Origin: Clostridium folliculivorans
Lineage (GTDB): Bacteria > Bacillota > Clostridia > Clostridiales > Clostridiaceae
Assembly (NCBI RefSeq): GCF_024341905.1
Contig: NZ_BQXY01000017.1
Coordinates: 1-38,406 of the forward strand
DNA: 38,406 nt
Direction: 5' to 3'
Every line of letters starts with the position of its first letter. Positions within the stretch are counted from its first letter, which is position 1. The notes beneath the pieces were generated by a model. That model worked only from the letters and a program-made list of their open reading frames with translations, did no database searches and was not told where the DNA came from. Positions 7,651-15,512 of this stretch are shown piece by piece. The translations under genes and the position numbers were made by a program.

Positions 7651-8049
7651 ATGGTTATGACAGATCCTATAGCAGATTTGCTAACACGTATAAGAAATGC
7701 AAATGCTGTGAGACATGAAGTAGTAGAGGTACCTTCTTCTAACATAAAGAAGGCTGTAGTAAATTTATTATTACAAGAAGGTTACATTAAGAATGTTGAA
7801 GAGTACAATGATGGTGTTGTACCAATGTTAAGAATCGCTTTAAAATACGGTTCTAACAAAGAAAGAGTTATAACTGGATTAAAGAGAATCTCTAAACCAG
7901 GTTTAAGAGTATACTGTAAGAAAGATGATATTCCTAAGGTTCTTAATGGATTAGGAGTTGCAGTAATATCTACTTCAAAAGGTATAGTTGTTGATAGAGA
8001 AGCTAGAAAAGAAGGCCTAGGCGGAGAAGTTATTTGCTACGTATGGTAA
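7651..8049 (+). CDS. rpsH: 30S ribosomal protein S8
   Basis: The 132-residue product opens MVMTDPIADLLTRIRNAN and ends with the S8 signature ISTSKGIVVDREARKEGLGGEVICYVW. S8 binds the central domain of 16S rRNA and in E. coli represses the spc operon by binding mRNA. The ATG at 7651 is 9 bases after AAAGGAGG; the second ATG at 7657 would be too far. A 72-base gap follows before rplF. Confidence 0.96.
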   Translation: MVMTDPIADLLTRIRNANAVRHEVVEVPSSNIKKAVVNLLLQEGYIKNVEEYNDGVVPMLRIALKYGSNKERVITGLKRISKPGLRVYCKKDDIPKVLNGLGVAVISTSKGIVVDREARKEGLGGEVICYVW

Positions 8050-8121
8050 TTACTATCCCATATAGATAGGTTAAGTATAAATATATTAGGTCGTTTATGC
8101 CAAAATACAGGAGGTGCAATT

Positions 8122-8664
8122 ATGTCAAGAGTTGGTAGATTGCCGATAGCTATCCCTGCTGGCGTAACTGTTACTGTAACACCAGACAACGTTGTTACAG
8201 TAAAGGGTCCAAAGGGAGAGCTAGTTAAAGCTATGCACAAGGACATAACAATAGCAGTTGAAGACAACCAAGCGGTTGTTACAAGACCAAGTGATGTTAA
8301 AGAACACAGAGCTCTACATGGTTTAACAAGAGCTTTATTAAATAATATGGTTACAGGTGTAACTAATGGATTCCAAAAAACATTGGAATTAGTAGGTGTA
8401 GGTTACAGAGCACAATTACAAGGTAAGAAGCTTGTAATGAACCTTGGATACTCACACCCAGTAGAAATAGAACCAGTTGATGGAGTAACTTTTGCTTTAG
8501 AGGGAACTACAAAAGTTTTCGTTCAAGGTATTGATAAAGAAAAAGTTGGTGCAGTTGCCGCTGATATAAGATCATGGAGAGAACCAGAACCTTACAAAGG
8601 TAAAGGTATTAAATACTCAGATGAAGTTATCAGACGTAAGGAAGGTAAGACTGGTAAGAAGTAA
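8122..8664 (+). CDS. rplF: 50S ribosomal protein L6
   Basis: The 180-residue product consists of two related L6 domains. It starts MSRVGRLPIAIPAGVTV and carries the C-terminal signature PEPYKGKGIKYSDEVIRRKEGK. L6 lies at the base of the L7/L12 stalk near the sarcin-ricin loop, where the translational GTPases bind. CAGGAGGTG precedes the ATG. The gene keeps its standard place between rpsH and rplR. Confidence 0.97.
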   Translation: MSRVGRLPIAIPAGVTVTVTPDNVVTVKGPKGELVKAMHKDITIAVEDNQAVVTRPSDVKEHRALHGLTRALLNNMVTGVTNGFQKTLELVGVGYRAQLQGKKLVMNLGYSHPVEIEPVDGVTFALEGTTKVFVQGIDKEKVGAVAADIRSWREPEPYKGKGIKYSDEVIRRKEGKTGKK

Positions 8665-8682
8665 TAGAAAGGAGTGAACCTT

Positions 8683-9045
8683 ATGTTCAAGAAGGTAGAC
8701 AGAAAAGCGTCAAGAGAAAGACGTCACCTTAGAGTACGTAAGAAAGTTTTCGGTACTTCAGCTAGACCAAGACTTTCAGTTTATAGAAGTGAAAAGAATA
8801 TATATGCTCAAATAATAGATGATGTTAATGCTGTTACTTTAGCATCTGCTTCAACTCTAGATAAAGAGTTTACAGCAAAAGCTGGAAGCAATAAAGAAGC
8901 TGCAAAGTTTGTTGGCGAATTAGTTGCTAAGAGAGCTGCTGAAAAAGGCATAACAGAAGTTGTTTTTGACAGAGGCGGATATGTATATCACGGCAGAGTT
9001 CAAGAATTAGCTAATGGTGCAAGAGAAGCAGGACTAAAATTCTAA
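8683..9045 (+). CDS. rplR: 50S ribosomal protein L18
   Basis: The 120-residue product has the basic N-terminal tail RKASRERRHLRVRKKVFGT and the core RPRLSVYRSEKNIYAQIIDD. It ends FDRGGYVYHGRVQELANGAREAGLKF in L18 style (landmarks FDRGG and ELANGAREAGL). L18 binds 5S rRNA with L5. The ATG at 8683 is preferred over a GTG at 8674 that overlaps the AAAGGAG ribosome-binding site. Confidence 0.95.
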   Translation: MFKKVDRKASRERRHLRVRKKVFGTSARPRLSVYRSEKNIYAQIIDDVNAVTLASASTLDKEFTAKAGSNKEAAKFVGELVAKRAAEKGITEVVFDRGGYVYHGRVQELANGAREAGLKF

Positions 9046-9060
9046 TAAGGAGGGAAATAC

Positions 9061-9558
9061 ATGAGAATCGATCCTAGCACACTAGACCTTAAAGAAAAGG
9101 TTGTTTTCATAAACAGAGTTACTAAGGTTGTTAAGGGTGGTAGAAACTTCAGATTCAGCGCTCTAGTAGTTGTAGGAGATGGCAACGGACACGTAGGCGT
9201 TGGAATGGGTAAGTCAATTGAAATACCTGAAGCAATTAGAAAAGGAATTGAAGATGCTAAGAAGAACTTAGTAGAGGTTGCTATAGTTGGAACAACAGTA
9301 CCTCACCAAATATATGGTAAGTTCGGAACTGGTAAGGTTCTTATAATGCCAGCTACAGAAGGTACTGGAGTTATAGCAGGAGGCCCTGCAAGATCAGTAC
9401 TAGAATTAGCAGGATTAAAGGATGTTAGAGCTAAGTCATTAGGTTCTAATAACCCAAGAAACATGGTTAACGCAACAATCAACGGATTAGCAAGCTTAAG
9501 AACAGCTGAGGATATAGCTAAATTAAGAGGAAAATCTGTTGAAGAGATTTTAGGTTAG
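9061..9558 (+). CDS. rpsE: 30S ribosomal protein S5
   Basis: The 165-residue product carries the double-stranded-RNA-binding-like N-domain (VVKGGRNFRFSALVVVGDGNGHVGVGMGK, here marked by VVKGGRNF and GNGHVGVG) and the C-domain with ATEGTGVIAGGPARSVLELAG. S5 is important for decoding accuracy. Known spectinomycin-resistance changes map to the loop near residue 20-30; no deletion is obvious there. AAGGAGGGA precedes the ATG. Confidence 0.97.
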   Translation: MRIDPSTLDLKEKVVFINRVTKVVKGGRNFRFSALVVVGDGNGHVGVGMGKSIEIPEAIRKGIEDAKKNLVEVAIVGTTVPHQIYGKFGTGKVLIMPATEGTGVIAGGPARSVLELAGLKDVRAKSLGSNNPRNMVNATINGLASLRTAEDIAKLRGKSVEEILG

Positions 9559-9571
9559 GAGGGATTAGGCG

Positions 9572-9751
9572 ATGGCTAAACTAAAAGTAACATTAGTTAA
9601 AAGCTTAATAGGTAGAAAAAAGGACCATATCGCTACTGCAAATGCCCTTGGACTAAGAAAAATCGGTAAAACAGTAGAACATGAGGAAACTGCTCAAATC
9701 AGAGGTATGATAAACAAAGTTGACTACTTGTTAAAGGTAGAAGAAGTTTAA
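9572..9751 (+). CDS. rpmD: 50S ribosomal protein L30
   Basis: A 59-residue gene read from an ATG at 9572 to a TAA at 9749-9751. It has the L30 pattern: MAKLKVTLVKSLIGRKKDH, then TANALGLRKIGKTVEHE, then IRGMINKVDYLLKVEE. L30 is a small 50S protein absent from some bacteria. It fills exactly the slot between rpsE and rplO. The ribosome-binding site is AGGAGGGA, overlapping the rpsE stop. Confidence 0.96.
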   Translation: MAKLKVTLVKSLIGRKKDHIATANALGLRKIGKTVEHEETAQIRGMINKVDYLLKVEEV

Positions 9752-9771
9752 TAACAAGGAGGTGTACTTAA

Positions 9772-10212
9772 ATGAAACTTCATGAGTTAAAACCAGCTGC
9801 TGGAAGCAAAAAAGCTCCAAAGAGAGTAGGTAGAGGTACTGGTTCAGGATTAGGAAGAAACGCTGGTAAAGGTGAAAAGGGTCAAAATTCAAGATCTGGT
9901 GGTGGTGTTAGACCAGGATTTGAAGGGGGCCAAATGCCACTTTACAGAAGACTGCCTAAAAGAGGATTTACAAACATATTTGCTAAAGAATATGTTACAA
10001 TAAACGTAGATAGATTAAACGTATTTGAAAATGGAACAGAAGTTACTCCAGATTTATTACTTGAAAGAAGAGTAGTAAGTAAGGTGCTTGACGGAGTTAA
10101 GATATTAGGAAACGGAAATGTTGAGAAGAGTTTAACAGTAAAAGGTTGCAAGTTCTCAAAATCAGCGGCTGATAAAATAGTTGCTGCTGGAGGAAAAGTT
10201 GAGGTGATCTAA
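9772..10212 (+). CDS. rplO: 50S ribosomal protein L15
   Basis: The 146-residue product starts MKLHELKPAAGSKKAPKRVG. It has the glycine- and arginine-rich tail GRGTGSGLGRNAGKGEKGQ that threads into 23S rRNA, then RPGFEGGQMPLYRRLPKRGF. L15 is a late-assembly 50S protein. The gene ends in GAGGTGATCTAA, which doubles as the ribosome-binding site for secY three bases further on. Confidence 0.97.
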   Translation: MKLHELKPAAGSKKAPKRVGRGTGSGLGRNAGKGEKGQNSRSGGGVRPGFEGGQMPLYRRLPKRGFTNIFAKEYVTINVDRLNVFENGTEVTPDLLLERRVVSKVLDGVKILGNGNVEKSLTVKGCKFSKSAADKIVAAGGKVEVI

Positions 10213-10214
10213 TA

Positions 10215-11492
10215 ATGCTATCAACCCTACGTAATGCCTGGAAGGTTCCGGAGTTAAGAAAAAGATTGATATGGACTTTTGTATTAGTTGCAATTTTCAG
10301 GATAGGAAATCATATTCCTGTTCCTGGAATTGATACAACTAGTCTTGATAACCTTACTAAGTCCGGAAGTTTATTTGGATTCTATGATTTAATTTCTGGT
10401 GGTGCTTTTAAAAGATTTAGTATATTTGCATTAGGAGTTGTTCCTTATATTAATGCATCAATCATAATGTCGTTGTTGAATATTTCTATTCCTCAGCTTG
10501 AGCAACTTTCAAAAGAAGGTGAAGAGGGAAGAAAGAAGATTCAAAAGATTACTAGATATGCGTCAATAGCATTTGGTTTTATAACAGCATATGGTACTTA
10601 TGTTCTTATTCATAATTTAGGAGCATTAAAAACTGATACACCTTTCAATACATTTTTGATAATGTTGACATTGGTAGTTGGTTCAACCTTCTGTATGTGG
10701 TTAGGAGATCAAATAACAGTTAAAGGTATAGGTAATGGTATTTCACTTTTAATATTTGTAAATATCATTTCTAGATTCCCTCAAACTTTGAGTGCAGTAT
10801 TAAGTACTCAAAGCAAGGGCGATACAAATATAGTTGAAGTATTTTTATTAGCTGTAGCATCACTTGCATTATTAGCAGCAGTTATATTCTTATCTCTTTC
10901 TGAGAGAAGAATAACTGTACAATATGCTGGAAAAGCAGTTGGTGGGAAAGTTTATAAAGGACAATCAACTCATATTCCTTTAAGCTTAATAGGGTCAACA
11001 GTTATAGCAATAATTTTTGCTATGTCAGTAATGCAATTCCCAAATGTAATTGCTCAGTTTTTCCCAACAAAGGAATGGTCTAAGTGGATTATAGCTGGAA
11101 CTTGGAGTCCATTTAATAAAGATACATGGCTATATTTAGTCATCTATGCTATATTAACTATATTCTTCACTTGGTTCTATACTCAGGTTACATTTAAACC
11201 TGAAGAAATGTCTGAGAATATGCATAAATCAGCAGGGTTTATTCCTGGAATAAGACCTGGTCAACCAACAGCAGATTATTTAACAAGACTTTTAGATAGA
11301 ATCTCATTATTAGGTGGTATTTTTGCTGCGATTATAGCAGTATCACCACTATTAGTAGAAAATTATACAGCTTTTAAGGGTCTTTCATTTGGGGGAACAT
11401 CTCTCCTAATATTAGTTAGTGTTTCACTTGAAGTTATGAGACAATTGCAATCTCAACTTGTTATGAGACATTACCAAGGATTCCTTAAATAG
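10215..11492 (+). CDS. secY: Protein translocase channel subunit SecY
   Basis: The 425-residue protein has about ten hydrophobic segments. Landmarks are FRIGNHIPVPGID after the first segment, GIGNGISLLIFVNII in the middle, and the cytosolic loop FKPEEMSENMHKSAGFIPGIRPG near residue 335, which contacts SecA and the ribosome. SecY forms the protein-conducting channel with SecE and SecG in the cytoplasmic membrane. The length is normal. It follows rplO by two bases and uses the GAGGTGATC inside rplO, so coupling is likely. Confidence 0.97.
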   Translation: MLSTLRNAWKVPELRKRLIWTFVLVAIFRIGNHIPVPGIDTTSLDNLTKSGSLFGFYDLISGGAFKRFSIFALGVVPYINASIIMSLLNISIPQLEQLSKEGEEGRKKIQKITRYASIAFGFITAYGTYVLIHNLGALKTDTPFNTFLIMLTLVVGSTFCMWLGDQITVKGIGNGISLLIFVNIISRFPQTLSAVLSTQSKGDTNIVEVFLLAVASLALLAAVIFLSLSERRITVQYAGKAVGGKVYKGQSTHIPLSLIGSTVIAIIFAMSVMQFPNVIAQFFPTKEWSKWIIAGTWSPFNKDTWLYLVIYAILTIFFTWFYTQVTFKPEEMSENMHKSAGFIPGIRPGQPTADYLTRLLDRISLLGGIFAAIIAVSPLLVENYTAFKGLSFGGTSLLILVSVSLEVMRQLQSQLVMRHYQGFLK

Positions 11493-11515
11493 ATTAAACA
11501 ATGGAGATGATGCCC

Positions 11516-12166
11516 GTGAAAATAGTATTATTAGGTCCTCCTGGTGCAGGAAAGGGAACACAGGCAAAATCAATAAGTAATAGATACTCCATTCCACATA
11601 TATCTACTGGTGATATATTTAGAAAGAATATTTCTGAAAATACTCCTTTAGGTGTAGAAGCTAAAAAATATATTGATGATGGTCAGCTCGTGCCAGACGA
11701 TGTGACTATCAATATGGTTAAAGATAGGCTTCAGCAAGAAGACTGTAAAAACGGATATCTATTAGATGGTTTTCCTAGGACAGTTCATCAAGCAGAGGCA
11801 TTACAGTTATTTTTACAGGATAGAGAAGAAAACTTGGATACATCTTTATGCATTGATGTTCCAAAGGGATTTATTTTAGAAAGAATGACTGGTAGGAGAG
11901 TTTGTCCATCGTGTGGAGCTAGCTACCATGTAAAATTCAACCCACCAATAGTAGCTGGCAGGTGTGATGTTTGCGGAAGTGATATCATTCAAAGAAAAGA
12001 CGATGCAGAAGAGACCGTTAGGGAAAGACTAGATGTCTATGAAAGACAAACACAGCCACTGATTGATTTTTATAGCAATAGAGATATGCTGTCAGTTGTT
12101 GATGGTACTAAAGCAATCAATGAGGTCTTTGAAAGTATCTGTCGCATATTAGGGAGCGATAAGTAA
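11516..12166 (+). CDS. adk: Adenylate kinase, zinc-LID type
   Basis: A cytosolic enzyme that interconverts ATP plus AMP and two ADP. The P-loop GPPGAGKGT is at residues 7-15 and the NMP domain has DGFPRT near 84-89. The long LID has four cysteines (130, 133, 150, 153) for structural zinc, typical of Gram-positive enzymes. The GTG at 11516 is chosen: it gives the standard MKIVLLGPPG start and 216 residues, and lies 9 bases after GGAG. Two ATGs upstream in frame overlap that site. The stop overlaps the map start. Confidence 0.94.
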   Translation: MKIVLLGPPGAGKGTQAKSISNRYSIPHISTGDIFRKNISENTPLGVEAKKYIDDGQLVPDDVTINMVKDRLQQEDCKNGYLLDGFPRTVHQAEALQLFLQDREENLDTSLCIDVPKGFILERMTGRRVCPSCGASYHVKFNPPIVAGRCDVCGSDIIQRKDDAEETVRERLDVYERQTQPLIDFYSNRDMLSVVDGTKAINEVFESICRILGSDK

Positions 12167-12915
12167 TGATTATATTAAAAAATGATAATGAAATCGACCT
12201 AATGAGAAAAGCAGGAAGACTTCTTGGAGAAGTATTATTACTTCTAGAAGAGAATATAAAACCAGGAATAACTACAGCTGAACTAGATAAAATTGCAGAA
12301 GAATTTATAACTAAGCATGGAGCAAAACCATCTTTTAAAGGCTTATATGGATTTCCTAGTTCACTTTGTATATCGGTTAATGAAGTTGTAGTTCATGGAT
12401 TTCCAGGAAAGTACAGATTAAAAGAAGGGGATATAATAAGCGTTGACGGTGGTGTCTTTTTAAATGGATATCATAGCGATGCTGCTAGAACCTTTGCTGT
12501 AGGTGAAATTTCTGATCAAGCAAAAAAGTTAATAGATGTGACCAAAGAAAGTTTCTTTAAAGGGATAGAAAAAGCTCATGTAGGAAATAGATTGACAGAT
12601 ATATCTTATGATATTCAGCAATATGTTGAATCAAATGGATTTTCTGTAGTACGTGATTATGTAGGACACGGCATTGGTAAGGATGTGCATGAGGATCCTG
12701 AAGTTCCTAATTTCGGGCGTCCAGGTAGAGGTCCTAAACTTACAGAGGGTATGGTTTTAGCAATTGAACCTATGGTTAACATAGGGGATTATCATGTTAA
12801 AACATTATCTGATGATTGGACTGTAGTAACAGTTGATGGTAGCTTATCAGCGCACTATGAGAACACTGTAGCTATACTACCAAATGGCCCTGAAATATTG
12901 ACACTGATAAAATAA
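12166..12915 (+). CDS. map: Type I methionine aminopeptidase
   Basis: The 249-residue enzyme removes the initiator methionine from nascent proteins. Metal ligands are visible in order: Asp in SVDGGVF, Asp in GYHSDAARTF, His in VGHGIGKDVHEDP, Glu in AIEPMVNIG and Glu in AHYENTVAI. The substrate histidine lies in EVVVHGFPG. There is no N-terminal zinc-finger extension, so this is the short bacterial type Ia. It overlaps adk by one base (TAATG) and has AGGGAG upstream. Confidence 0.97.
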   Translation: MIILKNDNEIDLMRKAGRLLGEVLLLLEENIKPGITTAELDKIAEEFITKHGAKPSFKGLYGFPSSLCISVNEVVVHGFPGKYRLKEGDIISVDGGVFLNGYHSDAARTFAVGEISDQAKKLIDVTKESFFKGIEKAHVGNRLTDISYDIQQYVESNGFSVVRDYVGHGIGKDVHEDPEVPNFGRPGRGPKLTEGMVLAIEPMVNIGDYHVKTLSDDWTVVTVDGSLSAHYENTVAILPNGPEILTLIK

Positions 12916-13002
12916 ATACGTGTTGCTTAGTTATAAATTCACATCTTGCCATTTTATTGGCTATGTTGATTTATGGCTAAGGTAATCATCGAGGTGAAAA
13001 CT

Positions 13003-13284
13003 TTGCAAAAAGACACTTTAATTGGCAAGATGGTATTTTCAAAAGCAGGAAGAGATGAAGATAAACCTTATGTAATTGTTGATCAGTTAAATGAGGAATA
13101 TGTTTTGCTTGCTAATGGAAATACAAAAACATTAGAAATGCCAAAGAAAAAGAAACTAAAACACTTAGTTTTAACTAATAAAGTGGATGAACATGTTAAG
13201 GAATGTATATTATCAAAAGATAATACTACAGATCTTAAATTAAAGAGATTTTTAAAACTTAATGGCATTGTCAAGGAGGTCTGA
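13003..13284 (+). CDS. KOW-domain RNA-binding protein (L14e-like family)
   Basis: This small basic protein lies between map and infA, where Firmicutes usually keep a KOW/L14e-like gene. The N-terminal part, GKMVFSKAGRDEDKPYVIVD, matches the KOW-type beta-barrel start. A lysine-rich MPKKKKLKHL follows, which probably contacts RNA. The precise role is not established. I prefer the TTG at 13003 (93 residues), six bases after GAGGTG; an in-frame ATG at 12973 would add ten residues but lacks a ribosome-binding site. Confidence 0.8.
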   Translation: MQKDTLIGKMVFSKAGRDEDKPYVIVDQLNEEYVLLANGNTKTLEMPKKKKLKHLVLTNKVDEHVKECILSKDNTTDLKLKRFLKLNGIVKEV

Positions 13285-13291
13285 TTACCTT

Positions 13292-13510
13292 ATGTCAAAA
13301 GATGATGTAATAGAAATGCAGGGTGTGGTGCTAGAAGCACTACCAAATGCTATGTTTCAGGTTGAGTTAGAAAGCGGACATAAGATATTAGCACATATTT
13401 CAGGAAAGCTTAGAATGAACTTTATAAGAATTCTACCAGGAGATAAAGTTACTATTGAACTTTCTCCATATGATTTAACTAGAGGTAGAATAACTTGGAG
13501 AGCAAAATAG
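13292..13510 (+). CDS. infA: Translation initiation factor IF-1
   Basis: The 72-residue S1/OB-fold protein opens MSKDDVIEMQGVVLEALPN and has GHKILAHISGKLRMNFIRILPGD (landmarks GHKILAHISGK and IRILPGDKV) and DLTRGRITWRAK at the end. IF-1 blocks the A site during initiation and helps IF-2 and IF-3. An AAGGAGGT site lies 12-16 bases before the ATG. An upstream in-frame ATG at 13262 precedes that site and is rejected. Confidence 0.95.
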   Translation: MSKDDVIEMQGVVLEALPNAMFQVELESGHKILAHISGKLRMNFIRILPGDKVTIELSPYDLTRGRITWRAK

Positions 13511-13599
13511 CATTCTTAAGAGATTTTAATATTTTGTGTTAACAAATCAAATTAATAGCAATCAAATTTTGCTAGCGAAAATACTATTCAGAGTAGTTT

Positions 13600-13624
13600 A
13601 AAGATAATATATGATATTATCTTT
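13600..13624 (+). other. Perfect inverted repeat between infA and rpmJ
   Basis: An 11-bp perfect stem (AAAGATAATAT with ATATTATCTTT) with an ATG loop lies 33 bases before rpmJ. It is followed by GGACC, not a U-run, so it does not look like a terminator. It could be an operator or an mRNA structure. Confidence 0.5.
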
Positions 13625-13656
13625 GGACCTCTAAAGGAATACGAGGAGGGTTAGCG

Positions 13657-13770
13657 ATGAAGGTAAGACCATCAGTTAAGCCTATTTGCGAAAAGTGCAA
13701 AGTTATAAAAAGAAAAGGAAGAGTAATGGTAATCTGTGAAAATCCTAAGCACAAGCAAAAACAAGGCTAA
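13657..13770 (+). CDS. rpmJ: 50S ribosomal protein L36, zinc form
   Basis: A 37-residue gene read directly. It starts MKVRPSVKPICEKCKVIKRK and has the Cys-Cys-Cys-His zinc set at residues 11, 14, 27 and 32. L36 is a small zinc-ribbon 50S protein. The length is exactly that of the common bacterial form. GAGGAGGG lies just upstream. It sits in the standard infA-rpmJ-rpsM order but is set off by spacers on both sides. Confidence 0.96.
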   Translation: MKVRPSVKPICEKCKVIKRKGRVMVICENPKHKQKQG

Positions 13771-13821
13771 TAAGAAAATATAAGAAAAGAAAAATAATTT
13801 ACATTAGTATAAAAGTATTTG

Positions 13822-13850
13822 TTGACTTTTTGCTAAAACTAAAATAAGAT
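13822..13850 (+). promoter_or_regulatory. Promoter of the alpha operon
   Basis: TTGACT (13822-13827), a 17-base spacer and TAAGAT (13845-13850) lie about 140 bases before rpsM. This implies that the rpsM-rpsK-rpsD-rpoA-rplQ group has its own transcription start. Confidence 0.6.
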
Positions 13851-13881
13851 TATATAGGTATTTTCTTAATGCTAATAAATT

Positions 13882-13926
13882 TTAGGTGCGGCTGACTATA
13901 GGCGTTACCTATAGACCTAAGATTTT
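13882..13926 (+). promoter_or_regulatory. Terminator-like leader hairpin before rpsM (candidate attenuator)
   Basis: TTAGGT (13882-13887) pairs with ACCTAA (13915-13920). CTATAGG pairs with CCTATAG above it, with a CGTTA loop and an 8-base bulge GCGGCTGA on the 5' side. A run of six T follows. It starts about 25 bases after the predicted transcription start. It could end read-through from rpmJ, or be a regulated attenuator of the alpha operon. S4, encoded in this operon, is the known autoregulator in E. coli; its action here is inference. Confidence 0.5.
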
Positions 13927-13991
13927 TTATATAAAATATGAATTAGAAACTTTAGAAAACGCATTTCAATTACCAGGAGGTGTAACTTTTA

Positions 13992-14360
13992 ATGGCAAGA
14001 ATAGCAGGTGTTGACCTACCAAGAGAAAAAAGAGTTGAAATAGGTCTAACTTATATATATGGAATAGGACTACCTACTTCACACAAAATTCTTGAAGCAA
14101 CAGGAGTAAATCCTGATACAAGAGTTAAGGATCTTACTGAAGAAGAAGTAAACGCAGTAAGAGATTACATCAACAAGAACTTAAATGTTGAAGGTGATCT
14201 AAGAAGAGACATTGCGTTAAACATTAAGAGATTAGTTGAAATTGGTTCTTACAGAGGAATTAGACACAGAAGAGGTCTTCCAGTAAGAGGTCAAAAGACT
14301 AAGACTAATGCTAGAACAAGAAAAGGTCCTAAGAAGACTATAGCTAACAAGAAGAAATAG
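13992..14360 (+). CDS. rpsM: 30S ribosomal protein S13
   Basis: The 122-residue product opens MARIAGVDLPREKRVEIGLTYIYGIG and carries GSYRGIRHRRGLPVRGQKTKTNARTRKGP (landmarks given by GSYRGIRHRRGLPVRGQ). S13 sits in the 30S head, contacts P-site tRNA and forms bridges with L5. AGGAGGTG lies 8 bases before the ATG. It is the first gene of the alpha operon. Confidence 0.97.
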   Translation: MARIAGVDLPREKRVEIGLTYIYGIGLPTSHKILEATGVNPDTRVKDLTEEEVNAVRDYINKNLNVEGDLRRDIALNIKRLVEIGSYRGIRHRRGLPVRGQKTKTNARTRKGPKKTIANKKK

Positions 14361-14375
14361 TGAGGAGGGAAGACA

Positions 14376-14771
14376 ATGGCAGCTCAAAAGGTTAAGAAGA
14401 CAAGAAGAAGAAAAGAGAGAAAGAATGTTGAACATGGTGCTGCACACATCAAGTCAACTTTCAATAACTCTATTGTTACTTTAACTGATGTTCAAGGTAA
14501 TGCATTATCATGGGCAAGTGCAGGTGGATTAGGTTTTAGAGGCTCAAGAAAGAGCACTCCATATGCAGCTCAAATGGCAGCAGAAACTGCTGCAAAGGCA
14601 GCAATGGAACACGGTTTAAAGAGTGTTGAAGTTTATGTTAAAGGTCCAGGAGCTGGTAGAGAAGCAGCAATCAGATCTTTACAAGCAGCAGGTCTTGAAG
14701 TTACATTAATAAAAGATGTTACTCCAATACCACACAACGGATGTAGACCACCAAAAAGAAGAAGAGTATAG
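14376..14771 (+). CDS. rpsK: 30S ribosomal protein S11
   Basis: The 131-residue product has a basic N-terminus (KKTRRRKERKN), the core HIKSTFNNSIVTLTD, and the conserved end VKGPGAGREAAIRSLQAAGLEV and PIPHNGCRPPKRRRV. S11 shapes the mRNA path in the 30S platform with S7. The gap from rpsM is 15 bases and contains TGAGGAGGGA. Confidence 0.97.
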   Translation: MAAQKVKKTRRRKERKNVEHGAAHIKSTFNNSIVTLTDVQGNALSWASAGGLGFRGSRKSTPYAAQMAAETAAKAAMEHGLKSVEVYVKGPGAGREAAIRSLQAAGLEVTLIKDVTPIPHNGCRPPKRRRV

Positions 14772-14796
14772 TTTACGTAATTAGGAGGTGTAATTA

Positions 14797-15417
14797 ATGG
14801 CAAGATATACTGGAGCTACATGCAGATTATGTAGAAGAGAAGGTATGAAACTATTCCTTAAAGGGGATAGATGCTATACAGACAAATGCGCATTTGTTAG
14901 AAGAAGTTATGCACCAGGACAGCATGGAGCTAGCAAGAAGAAACTTTCTAACTATGGCGTACAATTAAGAGAAAAGCAAAAAGCAAAGAGAATATATGGT
15001 GTTCTTGAAAGCCAATTCTCAACATACTATAAAAGAGCTGAAAAATTAAGAGGAATTTCTGGTGAAAACCTATTAAAACTTCTTGAATTAAGACTTGATA
15101 ATGTTGCATTCAGATTAGGATACGGCGCATCAAGAGTAGAAGCTAGACAATTAGTTAACCATGGTCATTTCTTAGTAAATGGTAAGAAGGTTGACATTGC
15201 ATCATACAAATTATCAGTAAATGACGTTGTAACAGTATCAGAAAAAAGCAGAGCTTCTGAGAAGTTCAAAGTTTTTGCTGAAAATCCAAAGCCATTACCA
15301 AAATGGTTAACAGGAAACCCTGACAACTTTGAAGGAAAAGTTGTAGCTGAGCCTGCAAGAGAGGACATCGATGTTCCAGTTAATGAAACACTGATCGTCG
15401 AATTATACAGCAAGTAA
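14797..15417 (+). CDS. rpsD: 30S ribosomal protein S4, zinc-motif form
   Basis: The 206-residue product is a primary 16S rRNA binder. Four cysteines at residues 9, 12, 26 and 31 form the N-terminal zinc site. The S4 RNA-binding domain follows, with RLDNVAFRLGYGASRVEARQLVNHGH at about residues 95-120 (landmarks RLDNVAFRLG and QLVNHGHF). S4 autoregulates the alpha operon in E. coli; in Bacillus rpsD stands alone, whereas here it lies inside this operon. AGGAGGTG precedes the ATG. Confidence 0.97.
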   Translation: MARYTGATCRLCRREGMKLFLKGDRCYTDKCAFVRRSYAPGQHGASKKKLSNYGVQLREKQKAKRIYGVLESQFSTYYKRAEKLRGISGENLLKLLELRLDNVAFRLGYGASRVEARQLVNHGHFLVNGKKVDIASYKLSVNDVVTVSEKSRASEKFKVFAENPKPLPKWLTGNPDNFEGKVVAEPAREDIDVPVNETLIVELYSK

Positions 15418-15512
15418 CAGTAATATTTGTATAGGTTTTTTAATCTTTGCAGATATAGGATCAGTTGCCCTCACAATAAGGTTGCCATTTTATATAAAAG
15501 GAGGGTTTGTTA

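Noticed and set aside
7451..7651. 66-codon plus-strand frame over rpsN
   Set aside because: It is a shifted reading of the rpsN zinc-protein gene, whose frame matches S14 fully.
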